Numbered from the stretch's first letter, positions 1-6,392 are shown. The stretch: DNA of 8,148 bases from Planctomycetota bacterium (GCA_016200125.1 JACQFK010000496.1:1-8148); one strand, 5' to 3'. The notes: a model not told the origin generated them from the sequence alone. Translations and numbers: made by a program.

Positions 1-1026
1 CTCGACGACGAGAAGGTCGCCCGCACGGGAGACGACTTCTACCTCACCGACGCCTTCGCCGACTACTCCCTCAAGTTCCTGGACGAGGCGAAGGAGAAGA
101 AGAAGCCCTTCCTGCTCTACACTGCGTTCACCTCGCCCCACTGGCCGCTCCACGCGAAGCCCGAGGACATCGCGAAGTACCGGGGCAAGTACGCGGACGG
201 CTGGGACGCGCTGCGGGCCAAGCGCCATCCGCGGATGATCGAGCTGGGCATTGTGGAGGCAAAGTGGCCGCTCACGCCGCGCGACGCGTCGGCCCCCGCC
301 TGGGAGGGCGTCGCGGACAAGGACGAGCGCGATCTCCGCATGGCGGTCTACGCCGCGCAGATCGACCGGATGGACCAGAACATCGGCCGGATCCTCGCCA
401 AGCTCCGCGAGATCGGCGCGGAGCAGAACACGCTCGTCCTCTTCCTGTCCGACAACGGCGGCTGCGCGGAGGAGATCCACCGCGGGAAGCCCGGCGCGGT
501 GATCGGGACGAAGGAGTCCTTCGAGAGCTACGGCCTGCCTTGGGCGAACGCCTCCAACACCCCTTTCCGGCTCTACAAGCACTGGGTCCATGAGGGCGGC
601 ATCGCGACGCCGCTCATCGCCTCATGGCCCACCGTGATCAAGAAAGGCGCGATCGTCCGCGAGCCCGGCCACGTGATCGATCTCCTGCCGACCTGCCTCG
701 ATCTCGCGGGCGCGGAGTACCCCAAGGACAAGACCCCCGTGGAGGGCCTCAGCCTCGCGCCGATCTTCCGCGAGGGCCGCCGCCCCGGCCACGACGCGAT
801 CTACTGGGAGCACGAGGGCAACCGCGCCCTGCGGCAGGGCAAGTGGAAGCTGGTGGCGCGCCACAAGGGCCGCTGGGAGCTCTACGATCTGGACGGCGAT
901 CGCACGGAGCTGGCCAACCTCGCGGGCCAGCATCCTGAGCGGGTGAAGGAACTCGCCGCGAAGCACGACGCCTGGGCGGCCCGAGTCGGGGTCGTGTCCT
1001 GGGACGAGCTCAACCGCAAGAAGTAA
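1..1026 (+). CDS. Arylsulfatase (S1 sulfatase family), C-terminal part, 5' end outside window
   Basis: The reading frame is open from base 1 and ends at TAA 1024-1026, giving 341 codons. Sulfatases of this type usually have about 450-550 residues, so the N-terminal third, including the C/S-x-P-x-R active-site motif, lies upstream. Family hallmarks in the fragment are SPHWPLHA (residues 45-52, His47 and His51), the metal-site SDNGG (Asp151, Asn152), and YKHWVHEGGIATPLIASWP with Lys193 and His197. The C-terminal region has the usual pattern of HVIDLLPTCLDLAG, then LRQGKWKLVA and WELYDLDGDRTELANLA. The enzyme should hydrolyse sulfate esters, probably of polysaccharides, and act outside the cytoplasm, but the substrate cannot be read from the fragment. 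The FGE-type gene begins 16 bp downstream, so enzyme and maturase are probably expressed together. Whether this sulfatase is the Cys or Ser type cannot be seen here. Confidence 0.95.
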   Translation, partial: LDDEKVARTGDDFYLTDAFADYSLKFLDEAKEKKKPFLLYTAFTSPHWPLHAKPEDIAKYRGKYADGWDALRAKRHPRMIELGIVEAKWPLTPRDASAPAWEGVADKDERDLRMAVYAAQIDRMDQNIGRILAKLREIGAEQNTLVLFLSDNGGCAEEIHRGKPGAVIGTKESFESYGLPWANASNTPFRLYKHWVHEGGIATPLIASWPTVIKKGAIVREPGHVIDLLPTCLDLAGAEYPKDKTPVEGLSLAPIFREGRRPGHDAIYWEHEGNRALRQGKWKLVARHKGRWELYDLDGDRTELANLAGQHPERVKELAAKHDAWAARVGVVSWDELNRKK

Positions 1027-1030
1027 TTGC

Positions 1031-1036
1031 TACAAT
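1031..1036 (+). promoter_or_regulatory. Possible -10 hexamer TACAAT for a leaderless FGE transcript
   Basis: TACAAT matches TANNNT and stands 6 bp (CCCCCC) before the FGE start codon at 1043. There is no Shine-Dalgarno sequence before that ATG. With usual spacing, transcription would begin at or next to the ATG, giving a leaderless mRNA. No -35 hexamer was recognised. The gene could instead be served only by read-through from the sulfatase gene. Confidence 0.35.
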
Positions 1037-1042
1037 CCCCCC

Positions 1043-2068
1043 ATGCCGGAACGCTCCCCCTCCTTCTGGCCGGTCGTCCTTCCCGCCGGCGGCATCCTGC
1101 TGATCGCGCTCATCTACCTGGCCGTCGCCTCCTGGCTCGCGCTGACCCGGAAGCCCGAGGCGCCCCCGCCGGGGATGGTCTGGATCCCGGGCGGCACGTT
1201 CCGGATGGGCTCCGAGGATCCGGTGTTCGCCGGCGAGGCCGAGCCGCTTCACAAGGTGACGGTCCACGGATTCTGGATGGACGCGACCGAGGTCACGAAC
1301 GAGCAGTTCGAGGCCTTCGTCAAGGCGACGAAGTACGTGACGATCGCCGAGAAGACGCCCGACCCGAAGCAGTTTCCGGACGTGGAGAAGGACAAGCTGA
1401 AGCCCTTCTCCGCCGTCTTCACCCCGCCCGCCGCCGACAGCCCCGCCCGGCGCATCACGGACTGGTGGAAGCCGGTCTACGGCGCCGACTGGAGGCATCC
1501 GGAGGGGCCGGGCAGCTCGATCGCGGGAAAGGAGAAGTACCCGGCGGTGCACATCTCCTGGGTCGACGCGGACGCCTACGCGAAGTGGGCGGGCAGGCGG
1601 CTGCCGACGGAGGCCGAGTGGGAATTCGCGGCGCGCGGCGGCCTGGAGGGCAAGCGCTACGTCTGGGGGGACGAGTTCAAGCCCGGCGGGAAGCCCATGG
1701 CCAACACCTGGCAGGGTTCGTTCCCGAAGGAGAACACAATGGAGGACGGCTTCCGCGGCGCGGCGCCCGTGGGCTCCTTCCCTCCCAACGGATACGGGCT
1801 CTACGACATGGCCGGCAACGTGTGGGAATGGTGCTCCGACTGGTACCGCAAGGACTACTTCCGGAACAGCCCGTCGGACAACCCGCAGGGCCCCGACTCG
1901 AGCCTGGACCCGATGGAGCCGAACGCGAAGAAGCGCGTGCAGAAGGGAGGCTCGTTCCTCTGCGCCGAGAACTACTGCGTCCGCTACCAGGTGGGCGCGC
2001 GCCACAGCGGCGAGATCGAATCCGCGGCGGACCACATCGGCTTCCGCTGCGTGAAAGACCCGCGCTGA
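1043..2068 (+). CDS. Membrane-anchored formylglycine-generating enzyme (SUMF1/FGE family) with intact catalytic Cys pair
   Basis: The protein has 341 residues. A hydrophobic segment at about residues 8-34 is followed by a Pro-rich linker (39-43) and a full FGE-sulfatase domain from GMVWIPGGTFRMGS (44-57) to the C-terminus. Landmarks are YGADWRHPEGP, RRLPTEAEWEFAARGG (Leu187 begins LPTEAEW), GYGLYDMAGNVWEWCSDWY (Asn259 in the NVWEW calcium-site motif), and KGGSFLCAENYCVRYQ. Cys307 and Cys312 have the same 5-residue spacing as the copper-binding, disulfide-forming catalytic cysteines Cys336/Cys341 of human FGE, and the preceding GGS serine is also kept. Many planctomycete FGE-domain proteins lack this pair, so this copy is probably a real maturase that oxidises the sulfatase active-site Cys to formylglycine. 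The neighbouring sulfatase is the obvious client. The N-terminal segment reads as a membrane anchor; its topology is ambiguous because charges flank both ends (PER before, TRK after). The ATG at 1043 has no Shine-Dalgarno sequence. Confidence 0.93.
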   Translation: MPERSPSFWPVVLPAGGILLIALIYLAVASWLALTRKPEAPPPGMVWIPGGTFRMGSEDPVFAGEAEPLHKVTVHGFWMDATEVTNEQFEAFVKATKYVTIAEKTPDPKQFPDVEKDKLKPFSAVFTPPAADSPARRITDWWKPVYGADWRHPEGPGSSIAGKEKYPAVHISWVDADAYAKWAGRRLPTEAEWEFAARGGLEGKRYVWGDEFKPGGKPMANTWQGSFPKENTMEDGFRGAAPVGSFPPNGYGLYDMAGNVWEWCSDWYRKDYFRNSPSDNPQGPDSSLDPMEPNAKKRVQKGGSFLCAENYCVRYQVGARHSGEIESAADHIGFRCVKDPR

Positions 2069-2071
2069 ACG

Positions 2072-2743
2072 CTATTTCTCTTCGAGCGCCTTGATCGCGC
2101 CCGGAGGCACCTCGGCCCGCGCGGTCCCGATCTTGCTCAGCGTGGTGTACATCGACACGCCGGCATCGCGGCCCTTCCCTTTGCCTTTGACGCGGACGAT
2201 GATCTCGACCATGGCGATGTCGCCCGCGGCCGTGACCCAGAATCTTCCGGTTCCGGTCGGCGGGCCCTCGAGTCTGCGCTCCGTGTTGGCGTCCAGGAAC
2301 AGCTTGGCGGCCTCGTCCGTCATCTCGCCCAGGTAGACGGTCTGATCGCCCTCCTTCGCCTCGAGCTTGCGGATCTCCTTGAACTGCTTGGTGATGCCGG
2401 CCAGGTCCTCGTGGGGCAGGCGAAGCGTCCGCAGGGTGGCGGGCGAGGCCGCGCCGCGGCCCTTGCGGCGGTCGGAATCCTTGACCGCGAGCGGCCACCA
2501 CTCGCCCTTCCTCAGGATCGCCAGCGCCTCGCCCTTGCGGTAGACCTCCAGTTCGCCCGACTTCAGCCAGATGGGAAGGTCCTTCTGGACCCTGCCCTCG
2601 ACGCTGGTCAACTGGGCGTTCTCGCCGCCCTGCGCGGAGATCTCGACCTTGAAGGCATAGCGCTCGGCGGCGGCCGCCGTCTCCAGCGCTTTCACCAGTT
2701 CCGGGTCGACAGCCTGCATCAGGAGCATCGCCGCTAGGATCAT
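2072..2743 (-). CDS. Small exported protein, possibly LolA/LppX-like fold, last gene of the sigma-factor operon
   Basis: The protein has 223 residues. The start at 2743 is chosen because AGGAGG lies 7 bp upstream and the ATG overlaps the previous stop as ATGA. Starting there also puts a short hydrophobic leader (MILAAMLLMQA) first, whereas an upstream in-frame ATG at 2860 would lie inside the preceding gene. The mature part looks rich in beta strands: YAFKVEISAQGG, SVEGRVQKDLPIWLKSGELEVYR, then a WW pair, and a C-terminal GRFWVTAAGDIAMVEIIVRVKGK. The ending SKIGTARAEVPPGAIKAL resembles the last strand of LolA/LppX-type lipid-binding proteins, a weak hint only. There is no lipobox Cys. Function is unknown; its position suggests an envelope protein under control of the sigma factor encoded upstream. 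Its stop codon is 3 bp from that of the convergent FGE gene. Confidence 0.85.
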   Translation of the reverse strand: MILAAMLLMQAVDPELVKALETAAAAERYAFKVEISAQGGENAQLTSVEGRVQKDLPIWLKSGELEVYRKGEALAILRKGEWWPLAVKDSDRRKGRGAASPATLRTLRLPHEDLAGITKQFKEIRKLEAKEGDQTVYLGEMTDEAAKLFLDANTERRLEGPPTGTGRFWVTAAGDIAMVEIIVRVKGKGKGRDAGVSMYTTLSKIGTARAEVPPGAIKALEEK

Positions 2744-3861
2744 TTCTCCGCCTCCTCTTTGACTTCCGGCGCGCGACCGACAGACGCGACCCCCGGGAGG
2801 GGCGCCGTGGCCCGACGGAGGAACAGGATCGCGAAACAGGTGTCGGGCACGTTGCGCCACGACCCGTTCGCGGCCTGATGGTCGATCAGCCAGCGAGCCC
2901 CGTCGTCATACCAGTCGCGCGACCCGATCCGGTCGGTCCCGTACAGCATCCCGATCCGCTCCAGCCCGTAGAGGTAGTAGACGTGCCACTTGGGCAGCCG
3001 CTCCTTGGCGTTCGCGTCCAGCCACTCCATTCCCCTCTTGAGGTGGGCCTCCTCGGCCCAGGGCTTGTGGAGCATCCAGCGATAAATCACCAGGGAGCCC
3101 ACGCCGCCGGCCGTCATCGTGGCGCGGCCTTCGTCGTCCTCTCCTCTGCTATACCCCCACGAGCCGTCTTTGTTCTGGTCCGATTCCCACCAGCGAAGGC
3201 CGTCCTGGAGGCAGCGGGGATCGATCAGGACGTCCGCCTCGGCGCAGGCCCGGAGGCCGAGCGCCGCGTACTGCGCGTTTGAGTTGTCGCCGACCTTGGA
3301 GACGCGGCTCCGCTGCAGGACGCCGATCTTACGGCCGCTGGTCCTGGTCGTTCCGGGCCGGTAGCCCGGCGGGTACTTCGCGCCGTAGGGGGCGCCCTTG
3401 ACGCCGAGCCAGTCGCCCGAGATCTTCACCGGTTCCACCGGCGATCCGTAGGCCCACTGGCCGTTCTCGCACTGATTGTCGACCAGGAACTGCGCGTCCT
3501 GGGCCAGCTTCCACTGGTAGCCGGCCCGGTCCAGCTTCGCGAGCGCCATCGCGCCCAGCGCGACGTTGTAGACCCGGTCGGGCTCGCGATCCACGATCCG
3601 CTTCAGGTAGTCCCCGAGCGCGGGATCCGCCGGCGCCAGCCCGCCGTGCAGCAGCGTGTAAAGAACGAGTTCGTTGGTATCCTCCGCCCGCGAGGGCGGC
3701 ACCCCCGGCTTCGGAGACAGGCCCTTGAGCCAGCCGAGCCCTTTCTGCAGGGCCCGGTCGATCTCCGCCGCGGGGATGGCCGACCCCTTGGGACGGAACT
3801 CCTGGGCGCACAGCGACGACTGACAGAGGGCGATTGCCGCGATCCAGATCGGGGCTTTCAT
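2740..3861 (-). CDS. Exported prenyltransferase/squalene-oxidase-repeat (alpha/alpha toroid) protein
   Basis: The protein has 373 residues. A signal peptide (MKAPIWIAAIALCQSSLCAQ) ends near residue 20. The rest is helical repeats with QW-like motifs: FLVDNQCENGQWAYG (125-139), WWESDQNKDGSWGY (224-237) and WLIDHQAANGSWRNVPDTCFAILFL (334-358). This pattern is the alpha/alpha toroid fold of squalene cyclases, protein prenyltransferases and related binding domains. The DxDD and DCTAE catalytic motifs of terpene cyclases are absent and the protein is exported, so a cyclase role is unlikely. A structural or binding role in the envelope is more plausible. Six Cys occur in the precursor, two of them in the signal peptide. 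GGAG stands 6 bp before the ATG. The stop overlaps the next start (ATGA, 2740-2743), indicating translational coupling. The gene follows the low-complexity protein gene after 60 bp. Confidence 0.88.
   Translation of the reverse strand: MKAPIWIAAIALCQSSLCAQEFRPKGSAIPAAEIDRALQKGLGWLKGLSPKPGVPPSRAEDTNELVLYTLLHGGLAPADPALGDYLKRIVDREPDRVYNVALGAMALAKLDRAGYQWKLAQDAQFLVDNQCENGQWAYGSPVEPVKISGDWLGVKGAPYGAKYPPGYRPGTTRTSGRKIGVLQRSRVSKVGDNSNAQYAALGLRACAEADVLIDPRCLQDGLRWWESDQNKDGSWGYSRGEDDEGRATMTAGGVGSLVIYRWMLHKPWAEEAHLKRGMEWLDANAKERLPKWHVYYLYGLERIGMLYGTDRIGSRDWYDDGARWLIDHQAANGSWRNVPDTCFAILFLRRATAPLPGVASVGRAPEVKEEAEK
2751..2756 (-). promoter_or_regulatory. Shine-Dalgarno AGGAGG for the 2743 start
   Basis: On the minus strand AGGAGG occurs 7 bp before the ATG at 2743, inside the end of the toroid-protein gene. 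It fixes the start of the small exported protein at 2743 rather than at the upstream in-frame ATG. Confidence 0.75.
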
Positions 3862-3921
3862 GGCCGGCTCCAGCGCGAACGCGCACGGGACGGCCCTCTC
3901 GACCGACTTCGCCTCCTCGCG

Positions 3922-4410
3922 CTACTTCTTGTCGCCTTCGCCTTCCTTCTTCTCCCTGTCGCCGTCCTTCTCGCCGCCCTTCTTGTTGCCTTCGCCGTCC
4001 TTCTTCTCGCCTTCCTTCTTCGATCCCTCGCCGTCGCGAGGGCCCTTCTTCTTCCCGCCTTCGCCGTCGCGGGGCCCTTCCTTCTTGGGGGCGTCGCCGT
4101 CGCGGAGACCTTCCTTGAGGCCCTCGCCGTCGCCCGGGATCTTCTTGCCCGCTGCCTCGGCTTCCTTCTTCTCGCGCTCCTTGCGCTCCCCTTCGGTCTC
4201 CTTGTGGAAGTTCTTGCCGGGGTCGCCGTCCTTGCGGGCCTCGGGCTTCTTCTTCCCGTCGCCTTCCTTCTTGTCCCCTTCCTTGGGCTTCTTCTTGCCC
4301 TCGCCCTCCTTCTTCTCGCCTTCCTTCTTCTCCCCATCCTGGGCGACGGCGCCGAAGGAGAGCGACGCTCCAAAGAGAAGCGTGAGGGCCGCGATCCACC
4401 ATCTGCTCAT
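3922..4410 (-). CDS. Exported Lys/Glu/Gly/Asp-rich low-complexity protein
   Basis: The protein has 162 residues. A clear signal peptide (MSRWWIAALTLLFGASLSFGAVAQ, cleavage near 24) precedes an almost wholly charged, Gly-rich chain of imperfect units such as GEKKEGEGKKK, EGPRDGEGGKKK and EGEKKDGEGNKK. After the signal peptide it has almost no aromatic or large aliphatic residues (one Phe, two Leu, one Ile) and no Cys, so it is probably disordered. The start is set by AGGAGG 6 bp upstream of 4410 and by the signal peptide. It lies 14 bp after the FecR-like gene, in the sigma-factor operon. The function is not recognised; a polyampholyte spacer, cell-surface polymer or ligand-binding chain is possible. 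The non-coding strand is a long pyrimidine-rich stretch because Lys, Glu and Gly codons are purine-rich. Shadow frames also look open here, but only this one has a signal peptide and ribosome binding site. Confidence 0.82.
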   Translation of the reverse strand: MSRWWIAALTLLFGASLSFGAVAQDGEKKEGEKKEGEGKKKPKEGDKKEGDGKKKPEARKDGDPGKNFHKETEGERKEREKKEAEAAGKKIPGDGEGLKEGLRDGDAPKKEGPRDGEGGKKKGPRDGEGSKKEGEKKDGEGNKKGGEKDGDREKKEGEGDKK

Positions 4411-4416
4411 GATCCG

Positions 4417-4422
4417 CCTCCT
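4417..4422 (-). promoter_or_regulatory. Shine-Dalgarno AGGAGG for the low-complexity protein
   Basis: AGGAGG on the minus strand, 6 bp before the ATG at 4410. It fixes that start and excludes the longer in-frame ATG at 4530, which would lie inside the FecR-like gene and would bury the signal peptide. Confidence 0.8.
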
Positions 4423-4424
4423 GA

Positions 4425-5621
4425 CTAGTCCTCTTTCTTGTCTCCCCGATCCGGACCCTTTTCCGGATCGCGGGTTTGCTTCTTTCCTTTGTCCTTCTCT
4501 TCCCGGCGCTCCTCGCGGGGCGTGGCCCACTGGACCTGCTCCTCGCTGAGCGCGCCGATCGTGAACTCGTCGCCCTTGAACTGGCGGACGTCGAGGGTCA
4601 GCTCCTGGCCGATCTCCACCCGGCGGACGAAGAGCAGTTGCATCTTGTCGGGCGGGGCTTCGCCGTCCTTCCGCCGGGAGCCGGCCGCGGACACCTTGAG
4701 CGTCCGGCCCGGCAGCTGCGCGGCGGCCTCCGCAGACGAGTCCTTCCGGCTGCTGACGACCTCGTTGACGGCGATCACGAGATGGGCGTCTCCCTTGGCG
4801 ACGACCTTGCCGCGCACGACGCCCGCAAAGACGGGGCGAGGGGGATCCTTCTTTTCGACCGGATCGGGGCCGAAGACCCGGCTCTCGCCCGGACCCAGTT
4901 CCTTCTTCAGGCTCCCGGCTTCGACGCGAACCCGGCCCGAGGTCACGGACACGGCGAGGACGGGCGGGCCCTTCTTCTGCTTTCGGAGCTCGACGGAGAA
5001 CTCCGTCCCCAGCACGGAGACGCGGCCGACCGAGGTGTCGACCCGGAAGGAGTCCGGCGCTTTGGCGACCTTGAAGGCCGCCGTCCCCTGGGAGAGTTCG
5101 ACCACCTGGCGGGCGTCACCCACGCGACCGCGGAAGACGGCCGCCGACGCGGGGGCCAGTTCGGCCTCCGAGCCGTCGATCATCCGGAATCGCGCGGGGG
5201 CCGCGCCCGAGACTTCCACGCGGGAGCCCTCGACCTTGACGTCGCCGGCCAGCAGCTTGAAGGAAGCCTCGGGTCCTCGAGCGGACCAGATCACGATGCC
5301 GGCGATGATGGCCAGGCAGGCCGCCGCGGCGGCCACGGGAAGGATCCAGGGGCGGGTAACGCGGCCCGCCGGCGCGGGCAGGGGCTTCAGCAGCGGTGCG
5401 GCCGCGGGTTCGGCCGGCACGATGAGGATGGGGACGGCCTCGGAGACGGTCAGGGCGTCCCTCAGGTTGGCCTGCTCGAAGGCCAGCTCCGCCAGCCGTT
5501 TCCGCAGGCGGGGGAACTTGCGGAGCCGGTCGTTCAGGGCGGTCCTCTGCTCCTCCGTCAGCTCCTCCCCCGAGAGGTGGCGGTGGATGAGAAAGTCCCA
5601 GTCCCAGGGGATCTCGCTCAT
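4425..5621 (-). CDS. FecR-domain membrane protein, probable anti-sigma factor with extra C-terminal domain
   Basis: The protein has 398 residues. The N-terminal cytoplasmic part (1-90) starts MSEIPWDWDFLIHRHLSGEEL and has a charged helical stretch, fitting a sigma-binding region. One membrane segment lies at about 91-113. A FecR-type beta domain covers about 146-250, with MIDGSEAELAPASAAVF, VVELSQGTAAFKVAK, SFRVDTSVGRVSVLGTEFSVEL and VTSGRVRVEAG. A further beta-rich domain follows (about 265-361: FAGVVRGKVVAKGDAHLVIAVNEV, later RRVEIGQELTLDVRQFKGDEFTIG), which I do not recognise. Residues 369-398 form a Lys/Glu/Asp/Arg-rich tail. The ATG overlaps the sigma-factor stop as ATGA (5618-5621), so the two are translationally coupled, as is usual for sigma/anti-sigma pairs. 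It probably holds the sigma factor at the membrane and senses a periplasmic signal; the signal is unknown. Confidence 0.9.
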   Translation of the reverse strand: MSEIPWDWDFLIHRHLSGEELTEEQRTALNDRLRKFPRLRKRLAELAFEQANLRDALTVSEAVPILIVPAEPAAAPLLKPLPAPAGRVTRPWILPVAAAAACLAIIAGIVIWSARGPEASFKLLAGDVKVEGSRVEVSGAAPARFRMIDGSEAELAPASAAVFRGRVGDARQVVELSQGTAAFKVAKAPDSFRVDTSVGRVSVLGTEFSVELRKQKKGPPVLAVSVTSGRVRVEAGSLKKELGPGESRVFGPDPVEKKDPPRPVFAGVVRGKVVAKGDAHLVIAVNEVVSSRKDSSAEAAAQLPGRTLKVSAAGSRRKDGEAPPDKMQLLFVRRVEIGQELTLDVRQFKGDEFTIGALSEEQVQWATPREERREEKDKGKKQTRDPEKGPDRGDKKED

Positions 5622-6139
5622 GACATCCCCGGCTGCTGAAGTTTCATGTCGACGCAGTCGTGGAGGGCGCGGCGGAGGCGGTACAGCGACGTATCGACGG
5701 CGCCGCGGGAGATCGAGAGTTCGGCGGCGATCTGGTCCACCGGCACGGATTGCTCGTAGCGCCGGCGGAGCAGGGTCCGGTCCTTCTCCGAGAGCTTCTC
5801 GGCGCAGTGGCGGAGGGCCTCGGCGCGGGCGTCCCAGGCGGACTCGGAGGAGGCCTCGAAGGCGCCGGCGACGGACTCCAGGACGTCATCGTCGAGGATC
5901 TGGACCTTGCCGCGGGCGAGCTTCTTGCGCCAGTCACGGACGAGGTTGACGGCGATCTGGCGTCCCCAAGCGACGAACTTGCAATCCTCGTCGGCCGCTT
6001 CGCGCTTGCGGGTCATGAGGATGGCCATTTCCTGGTAGAGGTCCTCGGCGGCGGAGGCGTCGCCGGTCATGGCGAACAGCATCCCTTCGAGGACGCGCTT
6101 GTACTGCAGGAGGTTCTTGACGAGGGTCTCTTCCCGCAT
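5618..6139 (-). CDS. ECF-type RNA polymerase sigma-70 family factor
   Basis: The protein has 173 residues, normal for the ECF group. Region 2 is at about residues 8-78, with EDLYQEMAILMTRKR and FVAWGRQIAVNLVRDWRKKL (core-binding and -10 recognition). Region 4 is at about 110-165, with LSEKDRTLLRRRYEQ and the helix-turn-helix VDQIAAELSISRGAVDTSLYRLRRAL. It resembles the sigma factors common in Planctomycetes and Verrucomicrobia that occur in many copies per genome. It overlaps the FecR-like gene by 4 bp and heads a five-gene run, so it likely drives its own operon and is restrained by the FecR-like protein. The ATG at 6139 has no Shine-Dalgarno sequence, but TAAGCT ends 6 bp upstream. Upstream is a 267-bp gap containing palindromic repeats. 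Confidence 0.93.
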   Translation of the reverse strand: MREETLVKNLLQYKRVLEGMLFAMTGDASAAEDLYQEMAILMTRKREAADEDCKFVAWGRQIAVNLVRDWRKKLARGKVQILDDDVLESVAGAFEASSESAWDARAEALRHCAEKLSEKDRTLLRRRYEQSVPVDQIAAELSISRGAVDTSLYRLRRALHDCVDMKLQQPGMS

Positions 6140-6145
6140 GACCGA

Positions 6146-6151
6146 AGCTTA
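6146..6151 (-). promoter_or_regulatory. Possible -10 hexamer TAAGCT for a leaderless sigma-factor transcript
   Basis: On the minus strand TAAGCT (TANNNT) is followed by 6 bp (TCGGTC) and the sigma-factor ATG at 6139. No Shine-Dalgarno sequence is present. The spacing matches the FGE and STAS genes. No -35 hexamer was recognised, and if the sigma factor is autoregulated its own promoter may look different. Confidence 0.3.
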
Positions 6152-6208
6152 ATGGACGCCCGGCCGCAAATCTCACCAGGAATCGAAAATAAATACCCCG
6201 GAAGGAGC

Positions 6209-6342
6209 GGCGAAGAAATGAACCGTCTGCTTTCTCACTTGGGACCCCCCTCCGGCGAAAAAGTGGACAGTCTGCTTTTTCGCCCGCCTGAGGGTAAGAA
6301 AACCGCCGGGCGAAAAAGCAGACAGTTCGTTTTTTCGCCCGG
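6209..6342. repeat. REPIN-like cluster of three related 30-31 bp palindromic repeats
   Basis: Three related units occur at 6209-6238, 6254-6284 and 6308/6309-6339, the third inverted. Each has the core GTCTGCTTTYTC next to GGCGAA. Unit 2 is a hairpin with perfect 10-bp arms (GGCGAAAAAG / CTTTTTCGCC, 11-nt loop). Unit 3 has perfect 12-bp arms (6306-6317 / 6331-6342). Units 2 and 3 also pair with each other through perfect 17-bp arms (6270-6286 / 6307-6323, 20-bp loop), so two exclusive foldings exist. Unit 1 matches reversed unit 3 at 25 of 30 bases, and unit 2 matches it at 27 of 31. Two inverted palindromes forming one large hairpin is the design of REPINs, which are mobilised by REP-associated tyrosine transposases; none is encoded here. 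The cluster lies in the gap between the receiver-like regulator gene and the sigma-factor gene. Other readings are a MITE remnant or a structured leader. Confidence 0.75.
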
Positions 6343-6352
6343 GAATAGAGAA

Positions 6353-6392
6353 GCTCCGTCCGTCTTGCGGGTGCCCGCATGGCGGACGGAGC
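6353..6392 (-). terminator. Hairpin terminator after the receiver-like regulator gene
   Basis: Perfect 10-bp arms GCTCCGTCCG (6353-6362) and CGGACGGAGC (6383-6392) enclose a nested small hairpin (GCGGG/CCCGC, 6367-6378). On the minus strand the stem begins 15 bp after the regulator stop codon and is followed by TTCTCTATT, a broken U-tract. A second hairpin, GCCTTCA-GCCG-TGAAGGC (6403-6420), overlaps the stop codon itself. The position and stem strength fit termination; the weak U-tract lowers certainty. Confidence 0.6.

Noticed and set aside
2744..2860. Upstream in-frame extension of the small exported protein to ATG 2860
   Set aside because: It lies wholly inside the toroid-protein gene, and the ATGA overlap with AGGAGG at 2751-2756 supports the start at 2743.
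2740..3861. Assignment of the toroid protein as a squalene or hopene cyclase
   Set aside because: It has a signal peptide, is only 373 residues long, and lacks both DxDD and DCTAE catalytic motifs.
3873..3884. Short GCGC-GAAC-GCGC hairpin in the 60-bp gap before the toroid-protein gene
   Set aside because: A 4-bp stem is expected by chance in GC-rich DNA, and there is no U-tract.
4438..5949. A 503-codon open frame on the + strand across the FecR-like and sigma-factor genes
   Set aside because: It is antisense to two overlapping genes with clear domains, and its translation is Ser/Arg/Pro-rich with no recognisable domain. Long spurious frames are expected at this GC content.
6209..6342. CRISPR array
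   Set aside because: Only three diverged units occur, one inverted, with uneven gaps of about 15 and 23 bp. There are no uniform spacers and no cas gene.
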